Assembly: GCA_037074765.1 (NCBI GenBank)
Contig: JBAMDO010000234.1
Span: 1-64,000 of the forward strand
Length of the DNA stretch: 64,000 nt
DNA from: Mansonella perstans
Taxonomy: Eukaryota > Nematoda > Chromadorea > Rhabditida > Onchocercidae
Direction of reading: 5' to 3'
Position numbers and translations under genes: made by a program. How positions within the stretch are numbered: position 1 is the first letter of the stretch; each line of letters starts with the position of its first letter. Shown one piece after another: positions 1 to 13,830 of the stretch. The notes under the pieces are model-generated. The model was not told the DNA's origin, searched no databases, and saw only the letters and a list, made by a program, of their open reading frames with translations.

Positions 1-178
1 CTTTCAGTTCAGAAATTTCTTGACGACTGTCAAAAAGTGGAACTTCCGCTTTTTGATTACTTCTGATGATTGTCATGCTACCCCATGTAGTTTTATCGGA
101 AGTTAAAAATCTTAGGTTTTCGTTAATATTATAATTTAGAGCTCAAATTTACACTTCTTGAGTGATTAACTTTACTTC
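1..178 (+). promoter_or_regulatory. 5' flank or 5' UTR of the PNUTS-like gene
   Basis: The window opens with a TTTCAG at 2-7, which could be a cis or trans (spliced leader) 3' splice site feeding the first coding exon. A TAA at 167-169 is in frame with the ATG at 179, so if this stretch is contiguous in the mRNA translation cannot start further upstream. No TATA-like or other promoter element is convincing. Confidence 0.3.
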
Positions 179-3100
179 ATGAGCTTGCAGAATTATGGAC
201 AGAACCATGGCGATGCAGATGATACGCCTTCGGGACAGACACTACGCAGTTTTATGGGTCGCCATATTCCAAGGAATGATGATTGCTCCCAAAATTCATA
301 CGATTATCAGGAAGTATATTTTAAAATTAATTTGAAAGTATTCGATTTGTCATAGGCAGTGAATTGCAGTGGTCACTGAAACGCTTTTTTCATTTATTTT
401 ATAAATGGGTGGTTTATTTTGTCCCAAAGTTCTACAATAGCTTTTTGTAATAGGATCATGTTGTTTATCATTTTTTGGTAGTTTTTTCTGTGTGCATCAT
501 ACGGGATTTAATTATGTGGGATTGTCGTGCTGCTTCATACAGTTTTATCGGAAGTCCGCAGGAATCTTTTCTGAGAGATAAATCCTGATGTTTTCCAGTT
601 CTAGATGTAGTCTTATTGAGGAAATGACACGGTTCCTACCCATGTTATGTTCAATTTCATATTTCTTCTGGAAGTGCGCACCATAGATTACTGAAAGTTT
701 TCTAGACTATTACAATAGGGAGTGCTCACCCTGCGGTTATATTATATTTTGCTACTGCTACATTTACATAATACTGTTGTTCCAATGAGATTTCTTCATT
801 TCCCAGTTTGTCAGCCATTTACAGTGGCTGTTTAAACTAATTGGTAATGCAGCTTATGTCACAGTGATATGATGCATATACATTAAAGTGTTTACTTTTT
901 AACGTTCTATTATTAATGTATAATAAATTGCTTGAATTTGTGTGCATATTATGACTTCTGTTTGTATAGTGTCAAATTATTACAAACTAACGATTAATTA
1001 ATGTGAGTTATCATTGCTTTTTTTTGATACATATGCCTCATTATTTCAGGTATTCGATGATCCACACCAATTGATACCAAGTTATCATGAATACTCAATA
1101 ACCAATTCACCGACACATTCGTATTCGCCAACATCTGATTCTGTGGGAATGCCGGAATACTTTATATCAAGAGGCTCATCAGCAGCAGTGCGTTCTGTCG
1201 GATTAGGATATGGAAGCCATGCTAGTGAACAAGACGACACAGTTTTCTGTGAACCTCAGCAAAGATTACAAGAACCAAAAGTTATTTCAAATGAAAGTAA
1301 TAGGGTCAGTAGTCGCAATTTTACCCGAATCTTATGCAAATTTGAAATAGAACAAAAAGCTTGAGTATCAAATCTGGGAAATTTAATGGGAGAAAAATAT
1401 GTTGCCTTTTGGGTTGTTGATGTTCATCTGAATCATGAAATGTTTTATTTGCGCAGCGGTCCTCGTGTTATCTCGAAAAGTAACTATCAGCGTCCATTTG
1501 TCTAAAGGATTTCGGTTTAGTTCATTGTCTTCCGGTCATAGAACTCGAACACTCACACTGATGATGTAGCAAGTAATTTTAAAGAATGCGCTATTAGCTT
1601 TTTTGCTTCTTCTTTGACTACATCACTACCATTTCAATGAATTTTTCTAACAAAGTAGAAATTCGTTCATCAAACTGTACAGTTTCGTTTTTGTAAAATG
1701 AGCATCTGCTGATGTTTTGAGCATGTTGTTAGAATACAGTTTCGTTTTTGTAAAATGAGCATCTGCTGATATTTTGAGCATGTTGTTAGAATGTTGAATG
1801 TTCCTTAAATAGTGAAAATTCAGTCGATAGTTCGGAGACGGCTAGAAGTGAAGCAAATGTTTGATGCTTCACCCGCACAACTTTCGGCATTTGTAAGGCT
1901 TTGTCGGGACTACTTGATTGATTTGAAAAATGTACAGCTTCTATACTTAACTAAATTAAAGGTGGTGCTGTGCAAAACATTATTAAATTTGAAAGTTAAA
2001 AAAGCGAAAAACGAAACAACTTCAGTGGGTCATCATCATCTTCATCATGATCGTCATCATCATCATCATCATCATCATCGGCATCACCATCATCTATCGT
2101 CATCATTGTCATCGTCATCATTATTATCATCATCATCAATTTCATTGACGATTGTTGAATCCGTGTTGTTGTGGGAGACTGATAGGTAAAATTGGGGTTC
2201 CTATGATTTACCCACAGGAACAATTGTTGCATATTATGTGGAACAACTATTCGCATAATATAAAGAGCAATGAATTTTTCCTAACTAAGAAACTGGGTAA
2301 TGGTAGAATTCGTTGGACACGCAATGTTTCTGTTATTGTTGTTGTTGTTGAGGATCGACTGGCGTTCGTTCGTTTTTTTTTCTGGGATGCAAGATTTATT
2401 GATTACTTTTCGTTCGAGCTGTTTAGTCTCAGTAATAGTGGTTTGCACTATTAGAAATGAAGTACGATGATGTCCACCCAGATTCGTATGCATGTCGGTG
2501 TTGTTGTTGGATAATTTAAATTTAGTATTAGCTCTAATAAATTATGTTAATTATGATCATTTATATAATAGCCAGAAATTGAAGTCGATTTTTCCGAGTC
2601 TTTTTCTGCTTACCAGATGAGGATTCTGCGGAATTTTTTTCAATTTTCTATACTACACATAAATATCTGATCATCTTCGATTGCTGTTTTATTATCAACT
2701 CTTATGATTCGCTAAGCATTTTCTGTTGTATTACATCAGGGATGATAGAAGTGTGTATTTTAGGTGATTTACTTATCAATTAAGTATTCTCATGACCTCC
2801 GTAAATCCCATTTACATTTATAATTTTCTGTAATTTAGGGCATAAATTTTATGAATTATTTTTGCTATGATGAATATTTTTTTATTTTTCCAGTATACTG
2901 TTGTTGGTCATACGGTAGAAGGTCAACCAATTTATGCGCTACAATCTGTGAGAACACAAGATCGTCCAAGATTACATCAGGGATCGGTGTGTACTTAGAC
3001 ATTTTTTTTTTTTTGTTAAATAGCTTCTAAGATTTCGGTAAATTTCATTTAAAACGAATTCTACCATTTACGTAGTCATTTGGAAGTTGTGGAAATTGGA

Positions 3101-6100
3101 TAGGTATTTGAATTACATTGCGAATAGCAGATGCGTTTTTATTCCTGATAAGTTATTTTTTTATTTTTCTTAGTGTTATCTAATAGTAGATGTGGATTGA
3201 AGTGAATCAGTCATAAGTAATGTGTCATCACTGGTTTGCATTTTTCTTGCACTGTCTTATAAGATATTCGCGGTTACCTATGACTTCTTGAATAATTAGC
3301 TTCAGTATTACTGTATTATTTAAATTGAAATTTTATGAAGGAATTAAGAATATATATGATACGTTAGCGGTACGTTAGTTCCTATAAGTAATATTTTGAA
3401 AATGGTTCACACTAAAGACAGAGGCATTAGAAGCTCGCAATGGCAAGATAAAAGGAAAATATTTTCATTAAAAAATGATGTGAACATATTTCATTTTTTT
3501 TTTTTTAGTTATATCGTGTGATGGAGAGTAGCCCGCAACCTCGTTATGTGTTTTTACGCCAGCAGGTTGGATCTGGTCGTCGAACACAAAGGGATTGTGG
3601 CGATATTAATTCATCTAATGAAAATTATCGTGCTGTAGCACGTGAAATTGTTGCAAAAGCTCTCGAAGATAAGGTTAGTATAAATTCTGAATCTGTGGTT
3701 TTCACATATTGTGATTTTCGTTATATTATTGATTATGTTGATACTATATTTGACAGTTAATCATCTATTTCAGCGTCAAAAACAGCAGTATTCGCAGGAA
3801 TCTCAACCATCATCTTCAGGTATTAGTGGTGTTGCAGGGAAAACAAAAAAGAAATTAGTGACACCAGATGAAGGAGGAAGTGAGAAAATAAGGTGAAAAG
3901 CAAAGTTATAAGTCAAATATCAGAAAGTATTCAAAAAAGGAAAAAATTTGTCCTCTTGTGAGGCACAGACTGTTATTGGATTTGGAAATTTGTTGTTTTG
4001 TGTTTTGGGTTTGTTATGAAAATGTATCAAAAAAAAGTAATTTCATTCTTTTATTGTTACATCGCGTAACATCAGAATCGACGATTCAAAGGGAAGATTC
4101 AAAGAAATGAAAATATTAGTGATTCGATGGATTTTATTTATTCCGGTGAATATTAAGGATTGTATTGTTTCAGCGGCTCAACGGTGGCTGCACAAGTTGC
4201 AGCTATTCAACGCTTTAGTACACCACTTGGTTGGAAGCAGATGGGGTCATGGCTAAAAACTGCTGAAGCAAACGAAGACTGGAGTCGTTTGAAATTGTTG
4301 TTGAGCCAGTGTTTGCAGGCAGGTTTTTGTCTCTTTGCAGAGTTATTTACTTTCATTCATTCTTCACTGTGAACCAGTTATAACGTTTTAATTTTGGTAT
4401 AAAAAATGGGGAGTTTTAAGTTATTTCAGCGAATTCTTTTTTTTTTTTTGTTATTAATGATATGATGTGCAGTAATCTCACCATTCAAATATTTTCTACG
4501 ATTGATTCTAACAGCTCATCATGATCATTCATGTCTTGTTATTTACGTTATTTAAAACTTAGAATTCTGTCTTTGATGAAAGTTTCACATATAGTTAAAG
4601 TAAGTGTGTGTAAACGTGTTCATATATTTTGAGTTTCGAAATGCCATATTTTGTTTATTGGCAAATGAAGCAAATGCCGTTTATTTTTAAGCTTAATTTA
4701 ACCAGATCCATTTAAGGCAAATCTAACGCTGGAGTTGCTGCAGTCAAATGACACTCCGAAATTTGTGCGTAAATTATCGAAAACCTGTCCTGATCATGGT
4801 TGGTTTCAAATAATTTAGGATCGTGTAATTTTTTATTTTATATCGCTTTGTATTCGCAAGGATGATCTATTTCATCTCTTATTTTTGTTTTTTAGGCGTG
4901 CGCAAAATATCTCGTGATTTGGTGGTAAGGTGGAAACGTTTGGTTTCCGCGCCACCTCATCAGTCTTCTGAAGAACTGAAAAAAGTCGGTTCTGCAAAGC
5001 GTAAAACACCTCATCTGGCATCTGGAGGTGCCAGCAAAACAAAGATCAAGAAAGATAGTCTAGATCCTACTACCAAAGCTGTTGATAAAGAAATAGAATC
5101 AGATGGAAGCAAGCAAAAGGACATTTCTGGAAATAAAATGGAACCTAGTAAAAAGTCTGCAAACATCGAAAATTCTGAGAAATCAGATACTGTATCTGTG
5201 AAGACTGAAAAGCCCATGAAGGCTTCAACCCTCAAAAATAAAGCAGAAAAATTAAGTGACTCAGCCAAAGCTACGTCGAATAAGCTTAATGAATTCAATA
5301 TGTTCGAGAAATTGGGTGAGGAAAGCAGAGAAAAGAAACGACGTCCAAAAACAGCCAAAACCTATACATCGAAATTCCGTTCTACAGGTACTGTACTGGT
5401 CGAATATTCTCTTTCTGGACATCATTTAGTGTCAGCTGCGGGATTTTCTTCATCAAAAAAATAGTCGGAGTGCCTGGAACTTACAAATGCTTGACTACTT
5501 TTCGTGTTTGAATTTTTGCTGTAGACTTTCGGAAAAAAAAACAGGAGAATGAAATCTCGAAAATTTTTGAGAGCTTTGTAAGTTGTTGGCAAAATGTATA
5601 CATTCTTTGGTGGGATGTTAATGTTGCAGTTTGCAAGACCACTTTATGTAGAAAAAATTTTTAAAATATTTCAAAGCATTAAAGATTTCATCTTTAACTA
5701 TTAAACAAATAGTAGTGCTAGCTAAACGGGTTAATCCTATTAGTTCTTGTCATTACTTGATTTGAAATGGACATTCGGTTTTGAAAATTCAAAAAAATAG
5801 GTGTACTGGACATAATTTGATCTTGCATAATGTGATATTAACGATAGTGATGGGATGTTATTTCAAATGAAATATATCTTTAAGCTTGGAATCGATTGCA
5901 AATATAGATATTTAGTATATTTGACGATTTGATGTTAACAATGCTTTTGTTAAAGATAATTTATTTGCAGCTTAATAACAAACAGGTGATTCGTTTAATC
6001 TCTTTTCTGTTTCAAAAAGAAACATATAAAAAATATTAAAATTGATTGGAAATGAAAAATAACTTTTTGAAATATATTTTTAAGCTTGAAATTGCATAGA

Positions 6101-9100
6101 CGTATAGAAGCGATTTTTATGATACGTTAATATATATACTTTAATATAGTTTATATATATATACTTTAAATTTTATATATACTTTATCATAGTTTAATAT
6201 ACTTTAATAGTATCAATATACTTTAACAAAAATCATTTTCAGAATTTTCTGAAATTTCAGAAAAGATCACAGAATTTCCTTTCTTGTTTAGAATTTAGAA
6301 CCTAAACTCTTGATTTATTTCATCAGTGCATTGTTCCAGAAGTTAAAAGTATTGCATTATATTTCTGTGTAATACTGAAATACTTTTTGTTTTATTTTGA
6401 AATTAGCAATTAGTACTGGCTGTATGGAGCATGTTTATCTTAATAATGTAAATAAATTTCAGGATTCTACATCATCATTCCATCATGCAACAGTTGTTCG
6501 GTGATTGTACGAGCCGTGCTGCTTCCACTGCTAACTGTTGTTGTGCATTTTTTTTTTCCCCATAAAACTGTTCTTTTTTTTTCAAGCATTTCGGACAACC
6601 ATTTTGTTGAATTCCGTGAAAATCATTGCTTATTTATTTTCTTCACAAATCATATATACAGTATTATATATGAAAACAACAAAACTATGGTTATCCCCTA
6701 GCCAACAACAACAACAACATTATTAGAAATAATCGACGAAAATGATGATGATGATGAACTGTGAGCACTCAAAACGAGTAATTCAGAAAGAGTGATGATG
6801 CTGGTGCTGGAAGGAAAAAGTTAAATAAAAGTGAAAATTCTTCAAAAAAATTTCAAAAACACTCTCAGATATGAAAGGAAGGAAATTGATGATGACGATG
6901 ATGATAATTAGAATTTTTACAAAAAAGAAATGAATGAAAGAGAAATAGTGGTTTGAATAATGACACTTAAATTAATCGGATAAATCTGAATTACATTAAT
7001 TACGAAGGATATTTCGATTTTAACTTGACTTGTCCGATACCGTTTTTTGATGGTATCACTGATTGCTGATGATATTTATCTGATATGGTTCTCTGATGAT
7101 TTCTCTGGATTGGATGGTTGTTACACCGTTTACAAAGCGTAAGCATAAGTGTGTTAAGGCTTACCCAGTTGACTTACCTGAGGCTTACCCAAAAGACTAT
7201 GGTGATAGTGAGTGGTAGTGATAATCTCAATCACCACTGTTATCGTAGAAATGTTACATGGATCGCTTGAGTTGCACACATTATTCAATCGCACCGTAAT
7301 TCTCATCACGTAAATTTTATTAAATCAACCCATCGTTCTTCGATTGATTCAGATATGACATTTTTTACCCGTGTCATATCATCTATAAGCTAGCTAGGAG
7401 TAAATCAATTTTCTGACAGGACTACAACAGGTTGCTTTGCAGCAGCAACAACAGGCTTGTATGATCATCGAATAATTGTTGCACTTGTAGTAGAAAAGCT
7501 AATCACTGGCTAGATCATTGCAAGTGTCTTTAATTACTACTATTACTTCATTTTTTTTTAGGATTAGAAGGTGATGACGAAGTTTCGACAAATAAAAGTG
7601 GTACAAGCACAATGGTTGCATCAAAAAAGAAAGGAAGTGTACCGAGCAAGGCATTATTGGATGCTAAAAAACGCACTGGTATGTCACATGCCATTGTCTT
7701 TATGATTAAATTGTTTTATTTAATAAGCTAGTTGACAAATTACCGTGTGACAATTTAAATTGTTCGGTAAGTTTTTTGTATTGGTTTTTTTTTTTTTTTT
7801 TTGTAGTGAGACAAACTGGAAGTTAATTGTTTAAATTACCATACAACACGGATTAACAATGAGGAATCTAAATCAAGAATTCCAATTTAAATGTTAAATT
7901 GTCGTACATTTATTTTTCATGTTCGAAATGATTCTTAACCTTTTGTTTTTTTATCATTATAGCTGTTGTTCCAGTTGGTATACCAAAAGTACCAACTGTT
8001 AGCACTTCAGCGCCGCCTCTCTCATCATCTGTACCATTTTCGGATAAAAAACCTGTAACAAATGTTCCTGCAAGTAAGCTTTACATTTTAAATATTATAT
8101 TTCTGATACAAAAAGTTCTTATTAACGGATATATGTGGTCTTTAAATTTCAGCTGAAACAGTAAATAAATGTTCTCTATTTTTTTAATATTATGTATATC
8201 TATATAAAATTCTGAAATATTGATTGTAATAATTCTTGCATAATTTGAAAACTGAATGATATGCAGGAGTTATGATGAGCAATACATTTATGGATGCTTT
8301 GATGGATCCAGGACATAAGAAAGCACCACCAAAGCAGACGAAAAAACGACCAGCATTAAATTTGAAACCATCAACATCTGTTATACCAAGCGTTATGGTT
8401 GGTTGTTTTTTTTTTTTTTTTTTTCAAAAACTGCCTTTTTGATTTTATGCGAATTTATGATTTGCTTTTAAAGTTTTAGTTTTTAAAGTTGCTAAAAAAC
8501 TTTCTTGGATTTGGGAAACATTCAAAAATATTTCTTTTCAGGAAGGACTGTATAGTGATACCTCAAAATCACTTAATAAAGAGAAACAAGATGAGGGATC
8601 GGGAGAGGAGAAAAAGGAATTGGTAGTAGAAGAACCAAATATTATACCAATTGGTAATCGAAAAATACGTTTTGCTGATGAAAATGGACAGGAACTTGTT
8701 GAAGTTCGCTACTTTGAAGTAGAAGAGGGTGAACGATGTTAGTTTTTTTTCACAATTAATTTTTTTTTTCTTTTTTAAATCTGAGGTAATATCAGTTATA
8801 ATAGGAAAGTATAATTGTTTTAATTTGTGTATTAGTTCACGAAAAGTTCATTAATGTAAGGAAATAATTTAATTCTTATTTAATCTTGTTCTGTTTTTAT
8901 CGCATTAAATATTTCAAGTGCAGTTGTTTGTAATGTTATCGCTTTAAATTTAACTTATGGGATCACCTGATCCATCATCAGGTTGTGTAATAATTTGAAG
9001 TTCAAATTTCAGTGAATGTTAGCAAATTATCATCTGAAGACATGAAACATCTAGAAATGCAACGTGAACGAACATTTATGATAGAGCAGCGCAGCCTGCA

Positions 9101-11989
9101 CATAACTGAATTTGGCTTTAATTCTGGTCGTTCGGAAGGAATCACTCATATACCAGTATGGCCGATTTTTTATGCTTTTCTAATTAAAGTAACTTAAAGA
9201 TTACTGAAATTTCCAACAGTTTGCGACCTTGGAAAAATTCATTAAATTTTTTTCAAAGATTTAATCTGTTGGAGTATAGTGCTGTTATTCGTGGCAGGTT
9301 AAAATAAATGTATCTGGTGACTTATTAAAATGCATTCAGTTAGTCTCTTTATGTCAAGATCGTGTTAATTGTTAATCAAAAATATCTCTAGTATTTATTT
9401 AAAAATTCAAGACCGTAATCGATACATATTTATTTTAACAGAATTCTAATTGCTTTGAAATTATTTAGTGTGTTATAGAGTCAGCTTTTGATTATCTGAT
9501 ATGACAGAAATTTTCAGTGGAAATTGATACCGCTTACGGATGCGGTGTTTTTTGAACGTCGAGGTTCACAGAGTGAAGCGAAAAAAATCGAGGAAGAACG
9601 GCAGAAAACTATTATGATGCCATTTTATGATCCCTCTTTGTAAGTGTAATCATGTTATTGTGTAAAATACAAAAGAGTTAGATGTTATCGCAAAATGTTG
9701 CTGTTGGTTTTGTTTTTTTTACAATTTTTGTTCGGAAGTTTCATCTGACATTTTTCAGACCAACCGAATTGGCGGATGCTGAACCGGAATTGCTAACTGA
9801 TGCTATATTACCACCAACTGAAATACCACTAGAATCTGAAGCTGATGATGATGTTAATCAGGCAATTAATTATTTGAACCCAGTTCAGAAAAATTTGAAA
9901 TCTAACTTCAGACTTCAGGATTTCGGGATTTTTAACTTTGGATTCTAACTTTAGGATTTCAGTATTTGCATGGATTTAAAGTGGTACTTTTTAGAATGTA
10001 ACTGAAGCTTTCGCAAATGCTGCTACCACTGCTGGAGCTGTAGCAAGTCATAATCAGAGTGACGGGAAAGAAATAGATGTTCAAGTATGCAGTCATCTTT
10101 TCTGAATTTTTAATATGGGTATTTTTGTACGGGTTTGAGGATAACTGTTCATGCATCGTTAATGTTTAAATCTGTTTAAATGTTTAAACTAAATGTTTAA
10201 ATTTTGCGTTAATCTTTAAATCTTGGTATTTTTTGTTTAACGTTGGTGTTTTAAATAATGGTAAACTGTTGAGAAGTATATATAAATCAAATTAGTGGAA
10301 TTTTTGCAGAAATTAATGACTGAATTGAAAAAAAAGGGCCTTGTTGGTTCAAGTTCGGATTTAGCAAGTATACTCAATAAAGTGTCCTCAACTACTACTG
10401 CTGTTACTGGTACGATAGCAACACCAGCTCCTATCGTTTCACAAGCTACTGTAGCGACAACTCCAACATATGCTCAGTTGACAACACATTCTGGTGTTTC
10501 AAACCTTATGAATGTTTCCATGCCACCACCCCGTTTCGTTCATGGGTATTACATTTTTTTTTTTACTTAATTATACTGCAAAAATATTTTCTATAAGACT
10601 TTCTGCAAATTACTTCGAAATTTCGCTTTAAATCCCGAATCTGTCAAGAAATTTTAACGGCTTACCTTAGTTCTTTTTTAGGCTTCCAATGCCACCTGCT
10701 TTATCAGCTGGTCAATATATACTTCCGGTGCAGCAGCAGCAACCGTTGTTGAATGGACCAGTTCCAGCCGGAGTTACACCTACAGTAGGTGTGGATTTGA
10801 CTACTCATAGTGGTCCATCTACATCTGAAGCACCATCTTACGGCCGTCCTGGTAAGCTTCCTATTTGTATTGATTCTTGACATTTCTGAATCCTTCCAGT
10901 TTCTTATAAACTTTCATTTTTTGCAGCAGTGAAACAATGCACCTTTTTTCAATCGGGTACATGTAGTTACGGTGCGAGATGCAGATTTGCGCATGGTAAT
11001 GAGCCAACTGTTGGTACTCAGGGATACGGTTACAGTGATGAACGCGGACGAAACTTCAGACGCGGTGGTCAGCCGTTTAGAGGTGGTCCACGTCGAGGTG
11101 GAGCAGACGGTGGATACAGGTATGTCGTATGTCGTTATGATACGTAAGATGATAGCGTTACAGTAAAATGTGTGAGAAAGTAATGGATGGAATTCAATCG
11201 CAACTACTTTCAGCTGTGAATAAATGACCTGGCGGATTGTTTGGGATCTTATTTATTAGTTTATATAAGTTGCAATGCTAAAAAGAGTTCAGGTTATATG
11301 CTCAGTTTCAGACGTGGACGTGGTGGCTCTTCACTGGGTCGTAGATGGTTTTATGATCGTGATAGAGAAAAGGATCGGGATAGGGAACGTGAATATGACT
11401 ACGATCGTCGTGTATATGATCGTTATGGACGGCGACGGAGGAGAAGTTTGTCGAGATCGAGAAGCAAAAGTCGATCAAGGTCGTTGTTTTCAAATTTTTA
11501 TACTGATTATTATACCTCCTTGAATTTTGTAAAAAAAAAATGTTTGAAAAAGGGAATAATGATTTGTACAAAGGGGAATGTTCACAGATTTTGTCGAATA
11601 AGTTTTTCTTCAGGTCAAGATCAATAAGTCCATTCGAAAAACGACCATATTCACCTGATCGTCGTAAACGTGGTAGTCCACGTGCTATACATGAATGCGA
11701 CAAGGAGGAACATTTCGAAAAACGTTCAAGGGAAGATGATCGAGAACGAAATGACCAGGACAGTAATGGCATTGAAAATCAGCTAACTGATGTTAAACCA
11801 CAGCTACAGGAATATCATCCTACAACAGAAGGGCAACGCATTATTGAAGGAAGTGATTGTCTTAAGGACATGCAACTAACAGTAGGTGCCGAACAGGGAA
11901 AGTCACCGCCTGAGGATCCAGTACCGTCGACGAAAACAGTCAATAATATTCAAGCAATTGCTACTGATTCTCCTGCTAGTCCATCATAG
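179..11989 (+). CDS. PPP1R10: PNUTS-like nuclear PP1 regulatory subunit (21 exons)
   Basis: PNUTS family: targets protein phosphatase 1 to chromatin, where the PTW/PP1 complex (PNUTS, TOX4, WDR82) dephosphorylates transcription factors and slows RNA polymerase II for termination. Exons: 179-313, 1050-1304, 2894-2986, 3509-3673, 3774-3892, 4174-4322, 4706-4798, 4896-5387, 7562-7678, 7963-8073, 8267-8397, 8542-8737, 9013-9155, 9518-9639, 9759-9852, 9995-10084, 10310-10545, 10682-10851, 10927-11119, 11312-11479, 11614-11989. All phases match and sum to 3648 nt, 1215 residues. The TFIIS N-terminal (LW) domain is at about 250-355. The KFRSTGLE block (496-503), joined across the 2.2-kb intron, matches vertebrate PNUTS. 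The PP1-docking motif KIRF is at 661-664, followed by an acidic [10 protein letters not shown] stretch. A CCCH finger has C975, C983, C989, H993. An Arg/Gly then RD/RS-rich tail follows. The roughly 250 residues before the LW domain are unassigned. The exon-15 donor (9853, GTTAAT) is the least certain junction. Confidence 0.9.
1679..1792. repeat. 57-bp tandem duplication in PNUTS intron 2
   Basis: Two nearly identical 57-bp copies begin at 1679 and 1736 (ACAGTTTCGTTTTTG...). They differ at essentially one position (GATGTTTTG against GATATTTTG), so the duplication is recent. It lies wholly inside the 1305-2893 intron. Confidence 0.9.
2028..2142. repeat. CAT/TCA triplet-repeat tract in PNUTS intron 2
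   Basis: Imperfect run of CAT/TCA trinucleotides. It produces spurious poly-His, poly-Ser and poly-Asp frames on the two strands. It lies in an intron and there is no splice context for an exon. Confidence 0.85.
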
Positions 11990-12246
11990 AATTAGAATAA
12001 GATTTTGTGTGAAAATGATACTTGTGATGCATATTTTTGAAATTTGTATCAAAAATATATGGTTTTATATACTTATATATTACATATATAGGTATATTTT
12101 TTTCTTCAAGATATGTTAATTGATTTCTGTGAGAAATTTCCCTGGTTAAAATTGAGTCATATTTATGAATAGTTTTTCAAGTTGTCTTTCTACATTTCGT
12201 GTAGATTGATTGATCTATGAATATCCTTTCAATTTTTTCAAATCAA

Positions 12247-12252
12247 AATAAA
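12247..12252 (+). terminator. Candidate poly(A) signal of the PNUTS-like gene
   Basis: AATAAA lies about 260 nt after the TAG stop at 11987-11989. The intervening sequence is AT-rich with no long frame, as expected for a 3' UTR. Confidence 0.4.
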
Positions 12253-13830
12253 TATCAGTAGATCATGATTTTGATGTTCTCTAAAGCTCATTTATTTGTA
12301 ATCTGAGTGGGGAATTCAAGATTGAAATTAAAGAACAGAAATTTGAATTGATCAAAAGCAGATATTTCGATGGGATGTTTCAATTTCTTTATTGAATAGA
12401 TTTTTTTTTATTATGGTTTAATGATTCATTTGTGCAGGTTTTATAAACCATTTATTTGTTCCATTATCTGTCATGCAAAAAAAAATATATTGCAATTTTT
12501 TTTGTGAAGAAATCCTTTCTTTTGTTTATTCTTCCTTTCACTCTCTATTTCTTTTAGTTGCACGCTTAATATTTGTTTTTACTGGTTGCCTAATTAATTA
12601 TTACTGTGAATGGAAATTGTATTTGTAACAACAACTTGGTTGTGGTTTATTATTGATGGCTGTCAATGTTGTCACTCTGGGCTTTTTTTTTCTTAGATGA
12701 CCGTTACTGCCGAATATTATTATATTGATGAACTATATTGGAACATCTGTCACTTTTGATCGACGCCTAGATGATTGTCTATCTCTTAATTAGCAAAATG
12801 TGTAATTCTGCTCTCATTAATAAAAAGTGTTTCTTTTTTTTGCTACAGAAGCCTCTTAAAATTTTAAAATTAACATTTGAAAAAATTAACATTTTGAAAA
12901 TTTTAAAATTAACATTTGAAAAAATTAACATTTTGAAAATTTTAAAATTAACATTTGAAAAAAAAGTGCTGAAATATATAAGTTTTGAAAATTAAATTAT
13001 ACACAGATCAAGTTATGAGAAATAAAATACCGCCGGAACATAGACGGAATAATAATAATAATCTCTACGTTCCCAATAAATATGTATATGCTCTCTTTTA
13101 CATTAATTATACATTAATTACTGCTTAATGTTTAAACCAATGAAATAATTTATGGGACTAATAGTAGCAGCAGTAGGAATTATGTGCCTTGTTTTTTTCT
13201 GTGAGCTATATAAAATGTTTCCATTTATTCCCTTCATTTTTTACTTTTCATTAGTTTATCATTAATTAGCCTGACAATATAATTAATTATACCCTATGAA
13301 TTTTTTCTCCTGTGATATTTTTTTGCTTAAAAAAAAGAAATCGGAGTGAATTCTTTAAGCGAAAAATGGACTCTGAAATTAATCAACTGACAAAAATGGT
13401 TATTTTAATTGCAAACATGCAAAAAGATTAATTAATTGTATTGATAAGATTCATTGTGGTAAAGGTTACTTCTATGATAAATTTTGTTTCTCTCCTACTG
13501 TAATAGCTAACTACAGTATTATCACATAGAAGTTTTTTCTTAATTTTTTTTAAAAAAAATTTTAAAAATTTCATAATTATTTCATACATACTGTTATCAT
13601 TAGTATGAAATTCAAATTATAGATACCGAAAACATTCATGATTTTTTATCATTTACAAATTATCAAATTGGAAACATTAAATTTGCTGAATTTTTTCTTT
13701 TTCCCATGAAATACGGTATCCGGTATTAATTTTAATAATTCTCTGAATTTAAATTAAAACATCATTGGAATGCATTCGTAGACTGTAAGCTCTTTTTGGT
13801 TAAGGTGAAATTTTGAAAGAGATTAAATCT
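12253..13830. other. Intergenic, no gene seen
   Basis: AT-rich sequence between the convergent PNUTS-like gene and the minus-strand cysteine-rich gene. It holds a 39-bp tandem repeat (listed separately), poly-A/T tracts and the first copy of a recurring GTATCCGGTATTAAT motif. No supported exon on either strand. Confidence 0.6.
12855..12965. repeat. 39-bp tandem repeat, about 2.8 copies
   Basis: Copies begin at 12861, 12900 and 12939 (ATTTTAAAATTAACATTTG...). The period is exactly 39 nt (13 codons), so the one open plus frame through it gives a repeating peptide. The sequence is pure AT-rich repeat, so I do not treat that frame as a gene. Confidence 0.9.

Noticed and set aside
1812..2256. Poly-His/Ser and poly-Asp frames
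   Set aside because: CAT triplet repeat inside a PNUTS intron.
6478..6726. Possible extra PNUTS exon after a TTTCAG in the 5388-7561 intron
   Set aside because: The phase does not fit, and direct joining of exons 8 and 9 recreates the conserved KFRSTGLE block.
8155..8162. 8-nt microexon (TTTCAG, CTGAAACA, GTAAAT) in PNUTS
   Set aside because: Not needed: exons 10 and 11 already join in frame, and 8 nt would shift it.
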